The notes under the pieces: model-generated
Seen by the model: only the letters and a program-made list of their open reading frames with translations
What the model was told of the DNA's origin: nothing
The model's database searches: none
Made by a program: the position numbers and the translations under genes
Part shown: one piece after another, positions 11,018 through 22,272 of the stretch
Layout of the letters: each line of letters starts with the position of its first letter
Numbering within the stretch: position 1 is the first letter of the stretch
Assembly (NCBI GenBank): GCA_914767715.1
Contig: OU612075.1
Coordinates: 4,030,001 to 4,094,000, forward strand
DNA: 64,000 nt
Direction of reading: 5' to 3'
DNA from: Membranipora membranacea
Lineage: Eukaryota > Bryozoa > Gymnolaemata > Cheilostomatida > Membraniporidae

Positions 11018-13347
11018 GTCTCCACCTCCCCCCAACCCCTCTCTCCTTTCTCTCACACCTTTATCTAGTTTATATATGCACAGGGAAAGACGACTATAAT
11101 GTATCCCAACACAAATAAGCGTTGTATTGGGATACTGGTACCAAATCAAATACATAAATAAGCTTCCAGCTTCCAGGCTACAATTCTACAATTTAAAACA
11201 ATTTTATCAACAGTATAACCAGAATATTATCATGAAATTACCTTTTTCTCTTGCTAGAATAGTCTCATGTGCAGAAGCCCAAGTTTTAACTCCGGAGCAG
11301 AGATAGTAGATAAAGGGTCAGATGATCTTACAAGACCTTAAGTTTTATCTGTAAGATGACTAAATAAGCTCCTTTTCCCTGTACGCACACACGATAGTCT
11401 GTCTTGTGATCTGACAACCTTCTGACGTTGATAACCTGCTTGACAAGTTGAAGCAGATTCACAAACTTAGCTTTTGGCTATCACCAATTCACCACCACAT
11501 CATGTTGGGAGTGCCGCACCGCCCCAACTTACCATCTCAAAATGTAGCAACAAATAATTATATCATTATTCTCCGCTAAAACTAAATTCCTGGTTTCCAA
11601 GGTTACTGGTTAATCTGAGTACATTTATGAGCTGGTAAAAAGTTTCTTGCCGCTATTTTAAAGTCCGATCTTTATACCTTTAATCTGGACTAAGATTGGG
11701 ATGAATCGCAATAATCTCCTCTGACATAGCAGGGGTGAGAGAGTTCGGAAATAGGCACAGCATGCTTAAAACAATACATATCTGACGATATGATGAAATG
11801 CGTATGTGACCTGCCTGACACAGTCTTTCACCTAAGATTATGAGTTAGGCTATAATCACAATCATGTTGTTACATGTAAATAAGTAAGACCTGTCATTTT
11901 ACCAACAAGTATCACTTGACAATTTGTAGACTTTCATCGCCAAATAAATTTGTTGGTATAATAACCATGTTTATCTAAGCCATTTACTGTTAGCTGCAAG
12001 CTCAAGAAATATAATGTCCGGCGTCGATGTGGAAACGACATGATGACCCTAAAGACTCATGTCTATCTGTCTGTGTATTATTAGGTTAAGTGATGGTGTC
12101 CGGATGCCAGAAGACATCAACAGAGTTCAATGCATAGTCTAGCCTTACAAGAAGAAAAAGTCAACAAAATGTTAGATGGTATCAAATACATCAGCATATA
12201 GCATTATTACGCCATTGGTTCTATCTGTAAAACTGTGATGAACTGTCATTGTTCATGAATGAATGGTTGATGGTCATTCTGATGAGATACAATCTGATAA
12301 TGTTGTAAATCAGAGAACACACTGTCACAATACATATGGGAGGTCACACCAAATATACTAACTAAACCATTAGGCACTGAATAGCCTGAAGCAGAGGTCT
12401 ATATGTATCATGAGTCAACAGTTTTCATATCTGATTGATATCACAGTCATGCCTTACACCAAGTTTTCAAACGCAAACACAATTTTGCGCTTATTTTCTT
12501 TCGCCATTCTAAGTTACTTGATGTGAGTATTTTACTTTCTGTGAACTCAATATCCAATGGTCATATGATGAATGCTAGACTGCACACTATGAGTGATATG
12601 AAAACTCAGTTAACTTGCTGGGAGGGTGGTAGAGCATATGTATTGGAGGATATGTGGTGGAATACGAGGTGAAGAACACAGATGATACATTACTTGTGTG
12701 TTTATATGACATGTATTTGGTACCCTTGATCATGCATACAGATGAGTTACATATCGAGTTAATGAAGACTCTATCTCTGAGAGACAGTGACAGAGCACAC
12801 GCACAGATATTACTGGCTGGGTGCGCCTCTCCGCCGATAACTGCCTGATTAATCTCACCACACCGCTGTAGTGATTTATTATCTATCTTCCGCAAACCTG
12901 AATCTCCATATCATATCATATACACAACCAACCGAGCCCATCAATAACCAACATGTCAACTAAATCAAGATAAATTATAAATATTCCATCTACGTCTCTT
13001 GCTCTGTGGATTTATGTAGGAAGATTGACTCAACGCAGCTCCACATTCTGAGTGAATCACTGCGCCCACAAGGTAAACAAAATAATGTCTCCAAATGGGA
13101 GAAGAGTAAGAAAAAAAGATAAACAGGAATGTCCCCAATACAGGTTTGGTTGTTTGAAACATTTGGTGGTCACATCATCTCAGAATTGAGTAACTGTTAC
13201 AAGCACTAAGAGGAGGTCAGTTTCAAAACAGATTGCTGAATCAGATGAGTCACCACAACCAAATGATTAACCTGACTAGTTGGAGTATTAGACAGAAGGA
13301 GAGAGACAGCCCATCTCTAGTATTTCTATCACAGCGGCAGCATCGCA

Positions 13348-16300
13348 TCAATTCTTCTTCTTCCTAAGAGAAAGAGCAGAGTTAGTATATTAAGAGAAAG
13401 AGCAGAGTTAGTATATTAAGAGAAAGAGCAGAGTTAGTATATTAACCATGCTTATGAAATGGTAATGTTTACGACAAGTTGTATTCCGTAATATTTCAGA
13501 AAATTTATAAATCAGAAAGTACCCAGAATACCGAGAAGAGAAGAGAGTAGAGTACTCCACTCTGCTCTCTGTAGTCTGATAACAGGATGTTATTAAAGTC
13601 TGATCTCATACACTACCAAGTGTCTGAGCACATATACTAACAGTACAATGTCTACCTGCACTAAGTTCTATACATGACCTCATCATACAGTGACCTGACT
13701 ATATGACCTTGTATCTCTTCACATATTACTCATATATGACAGGGAAGGTATATATATTATTATAGAAGCTTACCTCTTAGCTGCTGGTCCTGCAACTTTA
13801 CCAGATGATTTGCCTTTTCCTTTAGACGCCACCGCAATATTGCCACTGAAATAATAAATCATAAATATACCAAACATTCAAATTAAAGTCAAACTGATAG
13901 TATCTTAAAACCAGATAAAATGCTGATTAATACTTGTCGATTCAAATCTCAGAGTTCATCTCTCTGACAGAAAGATAAGGTGCAGGCTGCAACGCCTGGC
14001 GAGGCCAAATTCCTTCCTGAATTTCCAACAAAGTTGCATTCTGGGATATCCTTTGACATAGCCTATTACTCACAGGATCAGTTGATCAGTAGGTACACCT
14101 ATTATGATAATTACCTGATGGGAGTCGATGACGTAGCTACAGAAGAGGCAGCAGGAGTTATCTGTTCATCTTGTTCAGCCTCCAGCGTTATATCAAATCC
14201 ACTAAGGCCTGAAATAGCCGTCAAATGGATACACATAGCTTATACATATTCATTGCTACTTACTACGTAACATACAAATTTGATTTAGATAAACATCAGC
14301 TGTTTCTGCGCGTAAGCAGTATCACAATCCAGATCGCTATCATGACAGTAGAAGGGCAACTGAAAATGATGGCAGACAGGATTGTCCAGTAAATAATATT
14401 AATCATATTATTGTGGAGTTTATATCAATCTAAAATAATCAAGTGTGATGAAAAAATTATGTCAATTCAGATTTGGCTAACACAGAAAATTCACTTGTTC
14501 ATGATGTAATCACAACACGGTTATAATACAGCTCTGGACCAGTTATGATAATTCCCGAATAGATTATGTATATGAGAGAGGCATGTGAGGGTTCAGGTGG
14601 AGAACGGAGAGATCACACCCTAGTTTCCTGGTTACACCGTCTCCAGCTTATCAACATAAGAGTTAAATACCACAGAGCTACTGATACGAGCTACTAATTA
14701 CAGCATGTAAAACAAGTTATTAACATAAAGGAAAACTAATAACATTAAAATAACATATTAATTAAGAAATATTATGCACATTGCAATTATGTTTAGAGCA
14801 ATATTAATAAAATCATACTTTAGCTATTGGGCAACCAAGGGTTAAAGAGACATAAGGCTGATCAAAGCTTACTAACAATTTATGAGTTTTATGTTGATAA
14901 TCAAACCCTTTAGATGCTATTAATCTTATTTGACCATCATATCATGTATTTGATGCCCGTAGCATAGTTTACTAGAAGACAGGAGAATATTCATACCAAT
15001 TTGTTACTAGATTGCTAATGAGAGGCTCTACATAAACAACACAGCTCACGCTCAGTAATATTTATAACAATAAAAGAGAATAGAGTTTGCTTCTAAACCT
15101 CGCTTTTGGTGTTGACACTTCAAATGAACATTTTTCATACATAAGCTGCTGTTGGTAACAATTGGTACCAGTCTAGAACCAAATCAAATTAAAAAGAAAC
15201 AAATGATGGCTGCATAAAACTCACCAGCTAATTCTAACAGCTTTTGAGCATCGTCTTCATCGATTTGATTATCTTGAGTTATTGAACTACTTGCTACATC
15301 AGATTTATCATCCATTTCTTCTGTTAGTGAGAATACGGATAGACTTGATTCTCTGTATTAAAATGTCAGGAAAATTTGGATCAACATTGTGCTAATTGGC
15401 CTGAATTCAGAGTTGCCCCCTCTATATGTATAACTTGAAGCCTGTTATTCGAGGGGAGGCAACTCTAAATTCAAGCAATATGAGATCAGGAAATTTGCCT
15501 TAAACTCACTGATGAGAACAAGCTACATATCACAACACAGAATCTGATGCAAATATCATCAGATGGATAAATGTAGCTTCATTCCATTGTCATACTAGCG
15601 CTGTGAAGAGGGACAACTAAAATTATAAGGAAGCCTAATATTTATTAACAAGTGTGCGTAACACAGTAAACTGCCATCCTGCTCATGTTGCTAATATATA
15701 TCACAACAATATTCTGATGGTACTCAGAGTTGTTTCCACTCTACTGAAAGTCAAGAGACTGGAAATCAAAGACATTGGACGCATTTTGCTTATTTACATG
15801 TGCTCCTTTCCTAACTCGTTAAAATGATACTGATTATTTATCAAACTGATTAAGAAAGGTGACTTGTAATTTTATGTTACAAATAGTTACCTGTATATCG
15901 AGGGCATGAGATCAGCACACTGATCAGGTATTTCAGCAGAGCTCCTCATGTATTTATACATATCAGCGAGTGCTGTACAGTGTTCTATTAACTTATCATG
16001 TCTCTGTACAATACTGTGATGATAGTCCTCTAATAGTGAGCTTATATCACTCTGTCCAATCTGTGTTAATGTTCTGTGTACAGCATCCTGATTTAAAAAC
16101 AGAAAAAGAAGTTAATTAGTGAAAGGAAAAAAATGAGTTGTTTTTCACCAATTTTAACTAGAGACTAGCTTTATTGAAGGGTTCTCTTTTTATAATATGA
16201 GACAACTCCAAATCGCCAGTTTGGCAAAACAGTCTGGCCTTACATACCTAACAAGCAAAATAGTCTAATCGTCATTTTTGACGCATAGTATGTGAAACAT

Positions 16301-18694
16301 GATGGTAAACCCAGTAAACACATATGTGCCACATACATATAATACATACAATGAAGCAAAACTTTACAATGCAAAATATGAACTCATGCTTCTCTAGTTT
16401 GTTGAGGTCATACCCTTTTAGTGATTGTAGGTCCATATGTACCTGAAATCCTGTGTGACCGTGCATGGCTTCCATATCTATATTATGTCTGAGTTGTGTG
16501 AGGAGCTTTGTATAAAACGTCTGAGCTGCAGCAGCTAATGCATTAAGTGCCAAAGGTTCGGCTTCTGTCAAACAGAAATAATATAGCACAATAATTTACA
16601 AATAAATTTTTGTCCATGAAGCAAAAACTAGTGGCAAGAGGAAATAAAATGATGAAACACTGATATTGTTTACCAGGATTTTGTTCTTATGAAGATGTTA
16701 GTCATACCACTGTTGTCTACATACGATTAAATCCCTGATGTCTACAAATTTGAGCTGTAGATTTCCTGAGTAGATTTACGGCTTGGTCTGGTGCTATGTG
16801 CTCTGGAGCTGATCCTAAACCTCTCACAAACTCTCTACAACCAACAATCAAAAGTTTTTTACAACCAACAATCGGTCACAAAATCGTTATAACCAACAAT
16901 CACCTCTGAGCTAAAAGTCACACAATAAATCAAGTAACAACCTCACATGTTCCTGCAAAACCTCGCAAAACCCTCACAGATTTACTACCCAAAAGTATTA
17001 TATTTTCACAGAAGGTACAAACTTTCTATGTATCGCTTTTTTTATGCGAGACTTTAGAGATAATGAAAGCAGGGAGTTTGGGACCAAACTCCCTGATAAA
17101 AGCAGGGAAGAAGCTCATAAGCTGGTGGATGACAATCATAACAACAAATTTTCTGAAAGAGCTACTGGAGATTCTTAAAGTGACAGTCCTACTAGGCCAT
17201 GTTTGGTATGGGTTTAAAAATCTCAGGCTGTAAAGTCATTAGGGCATATGAACGAAAAAGCCTGTTAACCTAATTGCAGTTAAACTGCTGCAAAGTCTGA
17301 AGATTGGGATCATAGTGATTTATTGCCTCCCCTGACCACTATGATCCACTATGATCCTTGCTAAGAAAATTGAAAAATAATAATTGCTATTTTCCACAAT
17401 TTTGATTTTTTTAAAATTTCTATTTGCTCTTTGAACTCACAATATTTGATTTACTGGGGCAATGCATCCACTTTTCTAGTAGGACTAACCCTTTAAAGAA
17501 AAACTCACATCCCAATCATTGTCCAAGCCTCTGCCCTGTAAACCCTTATTCTAGAAATTAGTACATTAGCACTATTTTCTTATGGAACTAAAATGCAGAT
17601 ACAAAATTTGAAAACTTTTTATGACTGTGTATGACTGTTGTGAAGGTTAACACAATGCAAGATTTTTAGTTTTAGCCTTACATGTCATCGACATCTTGTT
17701 CCACACTTTTTTGTTTCTTGTGACAGTTGTGACATTCTATTGCTGATATGTCAGGGGTCTCGATAGCAGATTGGTCAAGCTACAAAAAAAAAGATCACAG
17801 TCCATGGGGTTAACTCGATATTACAAGCTTCTGACACATTGGCCAGCACTCCATCTGTATAATAAAGAAATTTAACACAAGAAACTAATATCTCAAGATA
17901 ATTTTATATGTGGGAATACATCCATGTGGTTTAATTCACATATTTTTACCAATTTGTTTGCTAACATGAAGCTGCTCCTCAAATATCATACGGCCGAATA
18001 GAACGTTGTTTGCTTGTGTCAAAGGGTTTGTGTATAGAATATGTGAGGATGCTTTAAATGCAAACAATGAATGACCGGGCAGTGATCTTATAGTATTATA
18101 TTTTAATATAGCACCATCAAAATAAAAATTTTGGTTGTTTGTTAGATACATACCGTTCCCTCGTTTATTTCCTGTACAGTTGTGGCAAGAAGTGAGTGTA
18201 GATTGAGTTTCAGTTGATTAAGTTTGATGTTATGGGCGACAATACCTCCAGACAATGATATCCCCTCACTGTGTTTAGCAAATAAGTAGCAAGACAGCAG
18301 AGGTTATTCATGATTATGATTAAATTAAGGTCAATTATAATTAAACATAAGTATATATCTTATCGTGTTATGAGTTCATCTGATAGAAAGCCAGTGGGCC
18401 TTGTGACATGGCCTACAGGAAACTACGGAGACAAATGTTAACCTGACTGAAATACTTCATGTGTACGCAATTCATGAATATTCTCCTCTTTGAATAAAAA
18501 ACCTGATGTTACCTCTTAATATTGTGAGCCTTTGTTTCGTTCTCAGTCTTGAGAAATGGTAGCTCTGATGAAGTTTTTTCTGTTTTGAAAGGTTCGTAAC
18601 TACTGAGTAGAAAATCAGACGGAGAAAGGAGTCCACATCCCGCATTGTATGATGTCTGCTCTGATGGTACATACTCTCCCCAACGGCCCGACAT
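13348..18694 (-). CDS. SUPT7L: SUPT7L (STAF65-gamma), SAGA histone-fold subunit
   Basis: Ten minus-strand exons join in frame to 377 residues (human 414): 18694-18513, 18268-18154, 17779-17682, 16834-16725, 16564-16443, 16087-15891, 15352-15225, 14208-14115, 13845-13774, 13363-13348. The N-terminus has RWGE as in the human protein (RYWGE). Then comes a helix-rich IKLNQLKLNLHSLL block, followed by a Bromo_TP-type histone fold: LLRKSTAQICRHQGFN, then LALNALAAAAQTFYTKLL, then EAMHGHTGFQDAV and TLTQIGQSD. These align by eye with the human LLYQAVATILAHAGFD, KLLRFAVDREARLGQTPF and EVGIGS blocks. The acidic middle and the basic C-terminal KRKKKN tail also match in character. In SAGA this subunit pairs with TAF10 and supports TBP delivery and H3 acetylation. 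An acceptor-like AG sits 5 nt before the ATG. A CHNCH cluster near residue 120 is unexplained. Confidence 0.85.
13365..13442 (-). repeat. 26-bp triplication containing branch point and polypyrimidine tract
   Basis: Three exact copies of a 26-bp unit (13365-13390, 13391-13416, 13417-13442) abut the last SUPT7L exon. Read on the minus strand each copy contains the perfect branch-point consensus TACTAAC followed by CTCTGCTCTTTCTCTTA. Only the exon-proximal copy is completed by AG (at 13364-13365), since the others continue TTAATA. Confidence 0.95.
14209..15224. other. SUPT7L intron 7, no gene seen
   Basis: AT-rich intron of about 1 kb. An open frame on the plus strand at 13980-14270 is the antisense of SUPT7L exon 8 and flanking intron, not a gene. 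Confidence 0.6.
15404..15475. mobile_element. palindromic MITE-like hairpin (CAGAGTTG/CAACTCT arms)
   Basis: GAATTCAGAGTTGCC and GGCAACTCTAAATTC form an inverted repeat with a CCCCTC/GAGGGG-like inner stem, in SUPT7L intron 6. It resembles the AATTTGGAGTT hairpins at 3177, 21717 and 54.2 kb. Confidence 0.55.
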
Positions 18695-20065
18695 ATTGAC
18701 TGTAATCTATGGCAACTCAAACCTTAAGGGAGAGAAGAATAGTGGAAGGTGAGCCTGAATATTGAATATTCACTGTTCGGTCTCTTTGGTTGATTGGGGA
18801 TCTTCATATGCTTTGGGTTGTGAACATACAAGTATGTACATACAAGTTAAAGGCAAAAGCATGCAGACTACTACAAATGAAAAATAGCAACCTGTGTTGT
18901 TTGACATATTATGTACTAGCATAAGCACAGGCTTGACCACTTGGGCCAATGATCACTGGACTAGAACAAACTAAAGAACACTACACAACATAGCTGTACC
19001 TGTGGGGCTTAGGGCTTGCAAGCCAGGCCTGTTTCTTTTGTATGAGTCAAGTATCAACCACCCAAAACTGGACTGATTCAAGAAACACAAACTTACATGC
19101 CCGGGCCTGTTCTCACCTTGCACACTATAGACTATTTCTATCTATTACTATTCATTAGCATTAGGCTTAGCAACATATATTTATTATCAAGCTTGATCAG
19201 TCCCACAATTGTCTAATCAAATATGTCTTGTCTTAACTGATAGGATCTGATATCAGCTAAATTTGTAGTGACAGAATACTCTTTTGCTGACTTTTTTTTA
19301 TTTGCCAAAATATTTTGAAGCCTACTTTCCACAACAAACCGTTATATCGAGCAGGCTTGATGACACCTCAAATGTATTACTGTTGATGAACTCGGTCTAA
19401 TTATCCACTGCTGGGTAAAGTTGTCGCATTTGGGAAACCCACAGACATCTATAATATTACCTGGATGAAAGGTAAATCAGAGCGTGCTATGGCGGGACCA
19501 TATGTCAATTACACAGTTTTTAGAAAATTTCCTCTAATGGAAAAATTCATCGGTGTCTGTTTGCTGGCCTTAAGTGACTCTTACTGACTCATAGGTCATC
19601 CATGTTGTTAGGTAAGGCAATGGTTAAGAGCATACTGTACTCTACTTGTAAGAATATCATAGTCGTCAATAGAGAGGGGGCAAGCTTGGTGGGAGTACAT
19701 ATTTTTTTGCACGGACACGACAGGTCTACTCCAAAACCTGCAGGGGCTGGTTTCAATTAGAGATTTAGCCGTGCTTTCACATTGGGATTTTCATGTGATT
19801 AAACCTGGGATTTTGGCAATGTTTGACTGCCCCCCCCCCCGGGGCAGTCAAACATTCCCAAAACCCCAGGTTTTGGAGTAGACCTGGTGATATTTTGTCA
19901 AATCTAGTCTACCTCTAGTAGTAGGTAGTACTAGCTAGCTAGTCGTGTCATATCAAGGTCATATCCTTGGTCATATATATGGTATGTGGTTTAATTACTT
20001 TCATACATTAATTCAAAAAACTCACAAAAGCTGACAAAATTCCTTTTTCAATATTTTGCAGAATT
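18695..20065. other. divergent promoter region of SUPT7L and the small helical gene
   Basis: About 1.4 kb between two genes transcribed away from each other. It holds a foldback repeat (19721-19885) and AT-rich sequence but no supported gene. Promoters of both neighbours should lie here; no clear TATA or initiator was identified. Confidence 0.5.
19721..19885. mobile_element. foldback element with nested inverted repeats
   Basis: Outer arms CAGGTCTACTCCAAAACCTG (19721-19740) and its exact reverse complement (19866-19885). An inner inverted repeat joins AATGTTTGACTGCCCC and GGGGCAGTCAAACATT around a poly-C loop. The right half is one continuous arm, while the left half is split by about 60 bp of unrelated sequence. 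No transposase frame; no obvious target duplication. Confidence 0.75.
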
Positions 20066-22272
20066 ATGGGCAAGTCAAGAAGAAAAGCTGAGAATGCTGC
20101 TCTGAGGGATGGAGTTCAAAAGTATATCCAAGAAGAGGCATATAATACTCAGCTAGTTGGTGCCACCTCCTCTCATTTTGTTGATTGTTGTAAGTTTAAG
20201 CAAGGAGTAACCAATGAACTCCCTCTTCCTGAAGGGAGTTCATTGGAGTAACAGCTATTACTTGGTTTAAGGAACTAAGTCAACCCATGTTTTATCAACA
20301 AAAGTTGGCCGCTGAGATAAGGGTACATGCTCATGCTGTTTGTAAGCGGAATCATAACATTCTATGAGTCTATTGATAATAATATATATATACTACTAAA
20401 TTATAGGCTTACAGAATGTGGCTTATTTTTATCATATAAACCATAAATGAACATTTATTTAATATGATTTATTATATGTGTTTTGGCACTGCCTGTTTTT
20501 TGTAGTGCACTCCAAGCTAAGAGAGGGTGTAGATGAGCTTTTTGATGCTATCAAGCAGGTAAATGTTGGACAATGTTGCTTTTCCAAATGCTTGGTGAAA
20601 GCTTCTCAGTAAATAACTCTCATAGGCTTCAGTTAATATTCAAACATCAGGTACATTGGGATTGTAGGCAATGATATTCATCTGACAAGGTAATGTGAGG
20701 CATAACATAAACTAGAAATTCATTTCTCAGAACCCCACAAAAATGTTCACTACCAATGGGAAGATGAGTTTTCCAATCAAGATTCATATGAAAGTAATGT
20801 AATAATGTTAATTTAAGGTTAATATTCGGAGTGCTGTAATTCTCCTATTTGAGTGTGTGGTATTATTGTCTTATGACAGCGCTTCAATTTTGCAGAAGAC
20901 AACTGCATCTACAGAGGTTAAAGCAGACATTTACGACAAGATTGACGAAGCATTCAATAGATTGCATGTAAGTTCTTTGAATACACATATTATATCTTAA
21001 TGTTCTCCTGTCAGGTACTGCATTGTGTGAGGTGTCATTGTTGTGCCAAAATTTACTCCAGATACTGTCTTAGAAAGGTCAAATTAAACCCTCGCGGGTA
21101 TGGAAAAATATATCAAATGAACTAAGCTTTACAAAATAAAATTGTTATCATTGTGGACTGAATTCCAGCTGGTCTTATGTTGGTCATCCTATATTAGTGG
21201 CACATCTTACCTCCACTGTTGTAGAGATTCACACATGATAAGTATTTTCATGTACCCGATCATGTGATATTACCTGAGGACACCTGTCATATACAGTCAT
21301 CTACTAGTACAGCTTCTACTAACCTATCTGATGTCAGAAAAATATACTCACAAGTCCTCGAGGTAAAATTAGTCTTTATTCACTCCTTGGGTGGACTTGT
21401 CTGTACAATCTTATAGCGCGTAGACTTTTAGGAGTAGGAGGTGGATCAGTTGGTTAGAGCGCCGCTCCTTTAGCATGCTAATGTTGAAGGTCATGGGTTC
21501 GAATCCCACTGCAGTCCATCGACTACTGGGGTTTGGTTGGCCCCAGGTGTGCTCCGACCTGCCTGCAAACAGAGAGAAACCTGGCGCAGATACTGCGGCC
21601 TTGCCACTAGAGCACTAAAATTTTACGGCCCGTGCTTCGGGATGTGGCGCGCAATAAAACATTGGATTTCGATCAACCTTTTATAAACAACACAAAAAAA
21701 CTATGGAAAATTTAGTACAAATTTGGAGTTACCATCTCTCTGAACAGCAGGTTCAGGGAGAGGACAACTTGAAATTATACAGCATATTTGTGTTGGTAAT
21801 ATATATCTATATAGCATATGCAGATAAGAAGGATCTTTAGAGCAATAAAACCCACCATATCCGATTATGTTGGAGCTTGGCTTTATACTGCACATACTTT
21901 TTCATTGGAAACTAATCATCTACAAAGGTTGAGCAAATGTTATAGTAATGACTGTGAAGTCTGCTTCTGACAATGTGATATTTACCCAGGAGCAAATTTC
22001 AAACTTGTCTTCTGAACGGAATGATGTTCAACTGAACTATACTCAACTGTACATCAGAGCGTTAAACTCTATAACCTTAACGAAATCTATGTTAGCATGT
22101 TCTCATTAGCCTCTGCCAAATGCGGATTGCAATATTTTACAAATATTATTATGTCTGTTAGGAGAAGCAGACAGGTTCACATTTAGATGACAGACTAGCT
22201 GAGCTCCATGCGTTACACGATCATCTGACATCAGTCAAAGACTCTGTTGACCAAATTAATAAATCCATCTGA
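20066..22272 (+). CDS. unrecognised 119-residue helical protein
   Basis: Four exons, 20066-20189, 20506-20558, 20896-20967 and 22162-22272, all with GT-AG sites and matching phases, give 119 residues. The protein starts MGKSRRKAENAALRDGV and is charged and helix-prone throughout, with heptad-like runs such as LHSKLREGVDELFDAIKQ and LDDRLAELHALHDHL. There is no signal peptide, membrane segment or cysteine pattern. I do not recognise the family; small coiled-coil complex subunits (BLOC/BORC, kinetochore or similar) are possible but unsupported. The start ATG lies 4 nt after a TTTTGCAG 3' splice site (20060-20061), so either a 5'UTR intron or trans-splicing precedes it. A poly(A) signal AATAAA is at 22877-22882. 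Confidence 0.7.
20212..20245. mobile_element. micro-palindrome M5 with 7-8 bp direct repeats
   Basis: A 34-bp palindrome with arms CAATGAACTCCCT and AGGGAGTTCATTG lies between direct repeats GAGTAAC (20205-20211 and 20246-20252; 8 bp if the shared G is counted), about 20 bp after the exon 1 donor of the small helical gene. Confidence 0.7.
21437..21650 (+). mobile_element. tRNA-Ala-derived SINE, copy A
   Basis: The head reads like a tRNA: GGAGGTGGATCAGTTGGTTA (A box), an anticodon-arm-like CTTTAGCATG with AGC, and GGGTTCGAATCCC (B box). An unrelated body follows, including GTGCTCCGACCTGCCTGC, then a CCCGTGCTTCGGG hairpin. The same head and body recur at 38565-38753 (minus) and 62168-62350 (plus). 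It sits in intron 3 of the small helical gene. Confidence 0.8.
21691..22055. mobile_element. dispersed repeat A, copy 2
   Basis: Related to 3148-3500 in the same order: hairpin AATTTGGAGTTACC...AACTTGAAATT (21717-21776), TATACTGCACATACTTT, GGTTGAGCAAAT, GTGAAGTCTGCTTCTG, TGATGTTCAACTG. A non-autonomous element or relic of a larger one. Confidence 0.65.

Larger units (their letters stand above)
8915..13347. other. long intergenic region between RAP2-like and SUPT7L genes
   Basis: About 4.4 kb without a supported gene. It contains the 5' flank of the RAP2-like gene, a 73-bp triplicated tandem repeat (10138-10350), a GC-rich hairpin element (about 10888-10935), a micro-palindrome (10995-11017) and the 3'UTR of SUPT7L (candidate minus-strand AATAAA near 12872). 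Short open frames at 10400-10597 (minus) and 12640-12890 (both strands) are unrecognised and lack splice or homology support. Confidence 0.55.

Noticed and set aside
12587-12895. Open frames of 102 (minus) and 64 (plus) codons
   Set aside because: Both strands are open over the same stretch, no domain is recognisable, and the region is likely 3'UTR of SUPT7L.
21437-21515. Functional tRNA-Ala gene
   Set aside because: Arms pair poorly, the anticodon stem is disrupted, and the head is fused to a body found in other copies, so it is a SINE.
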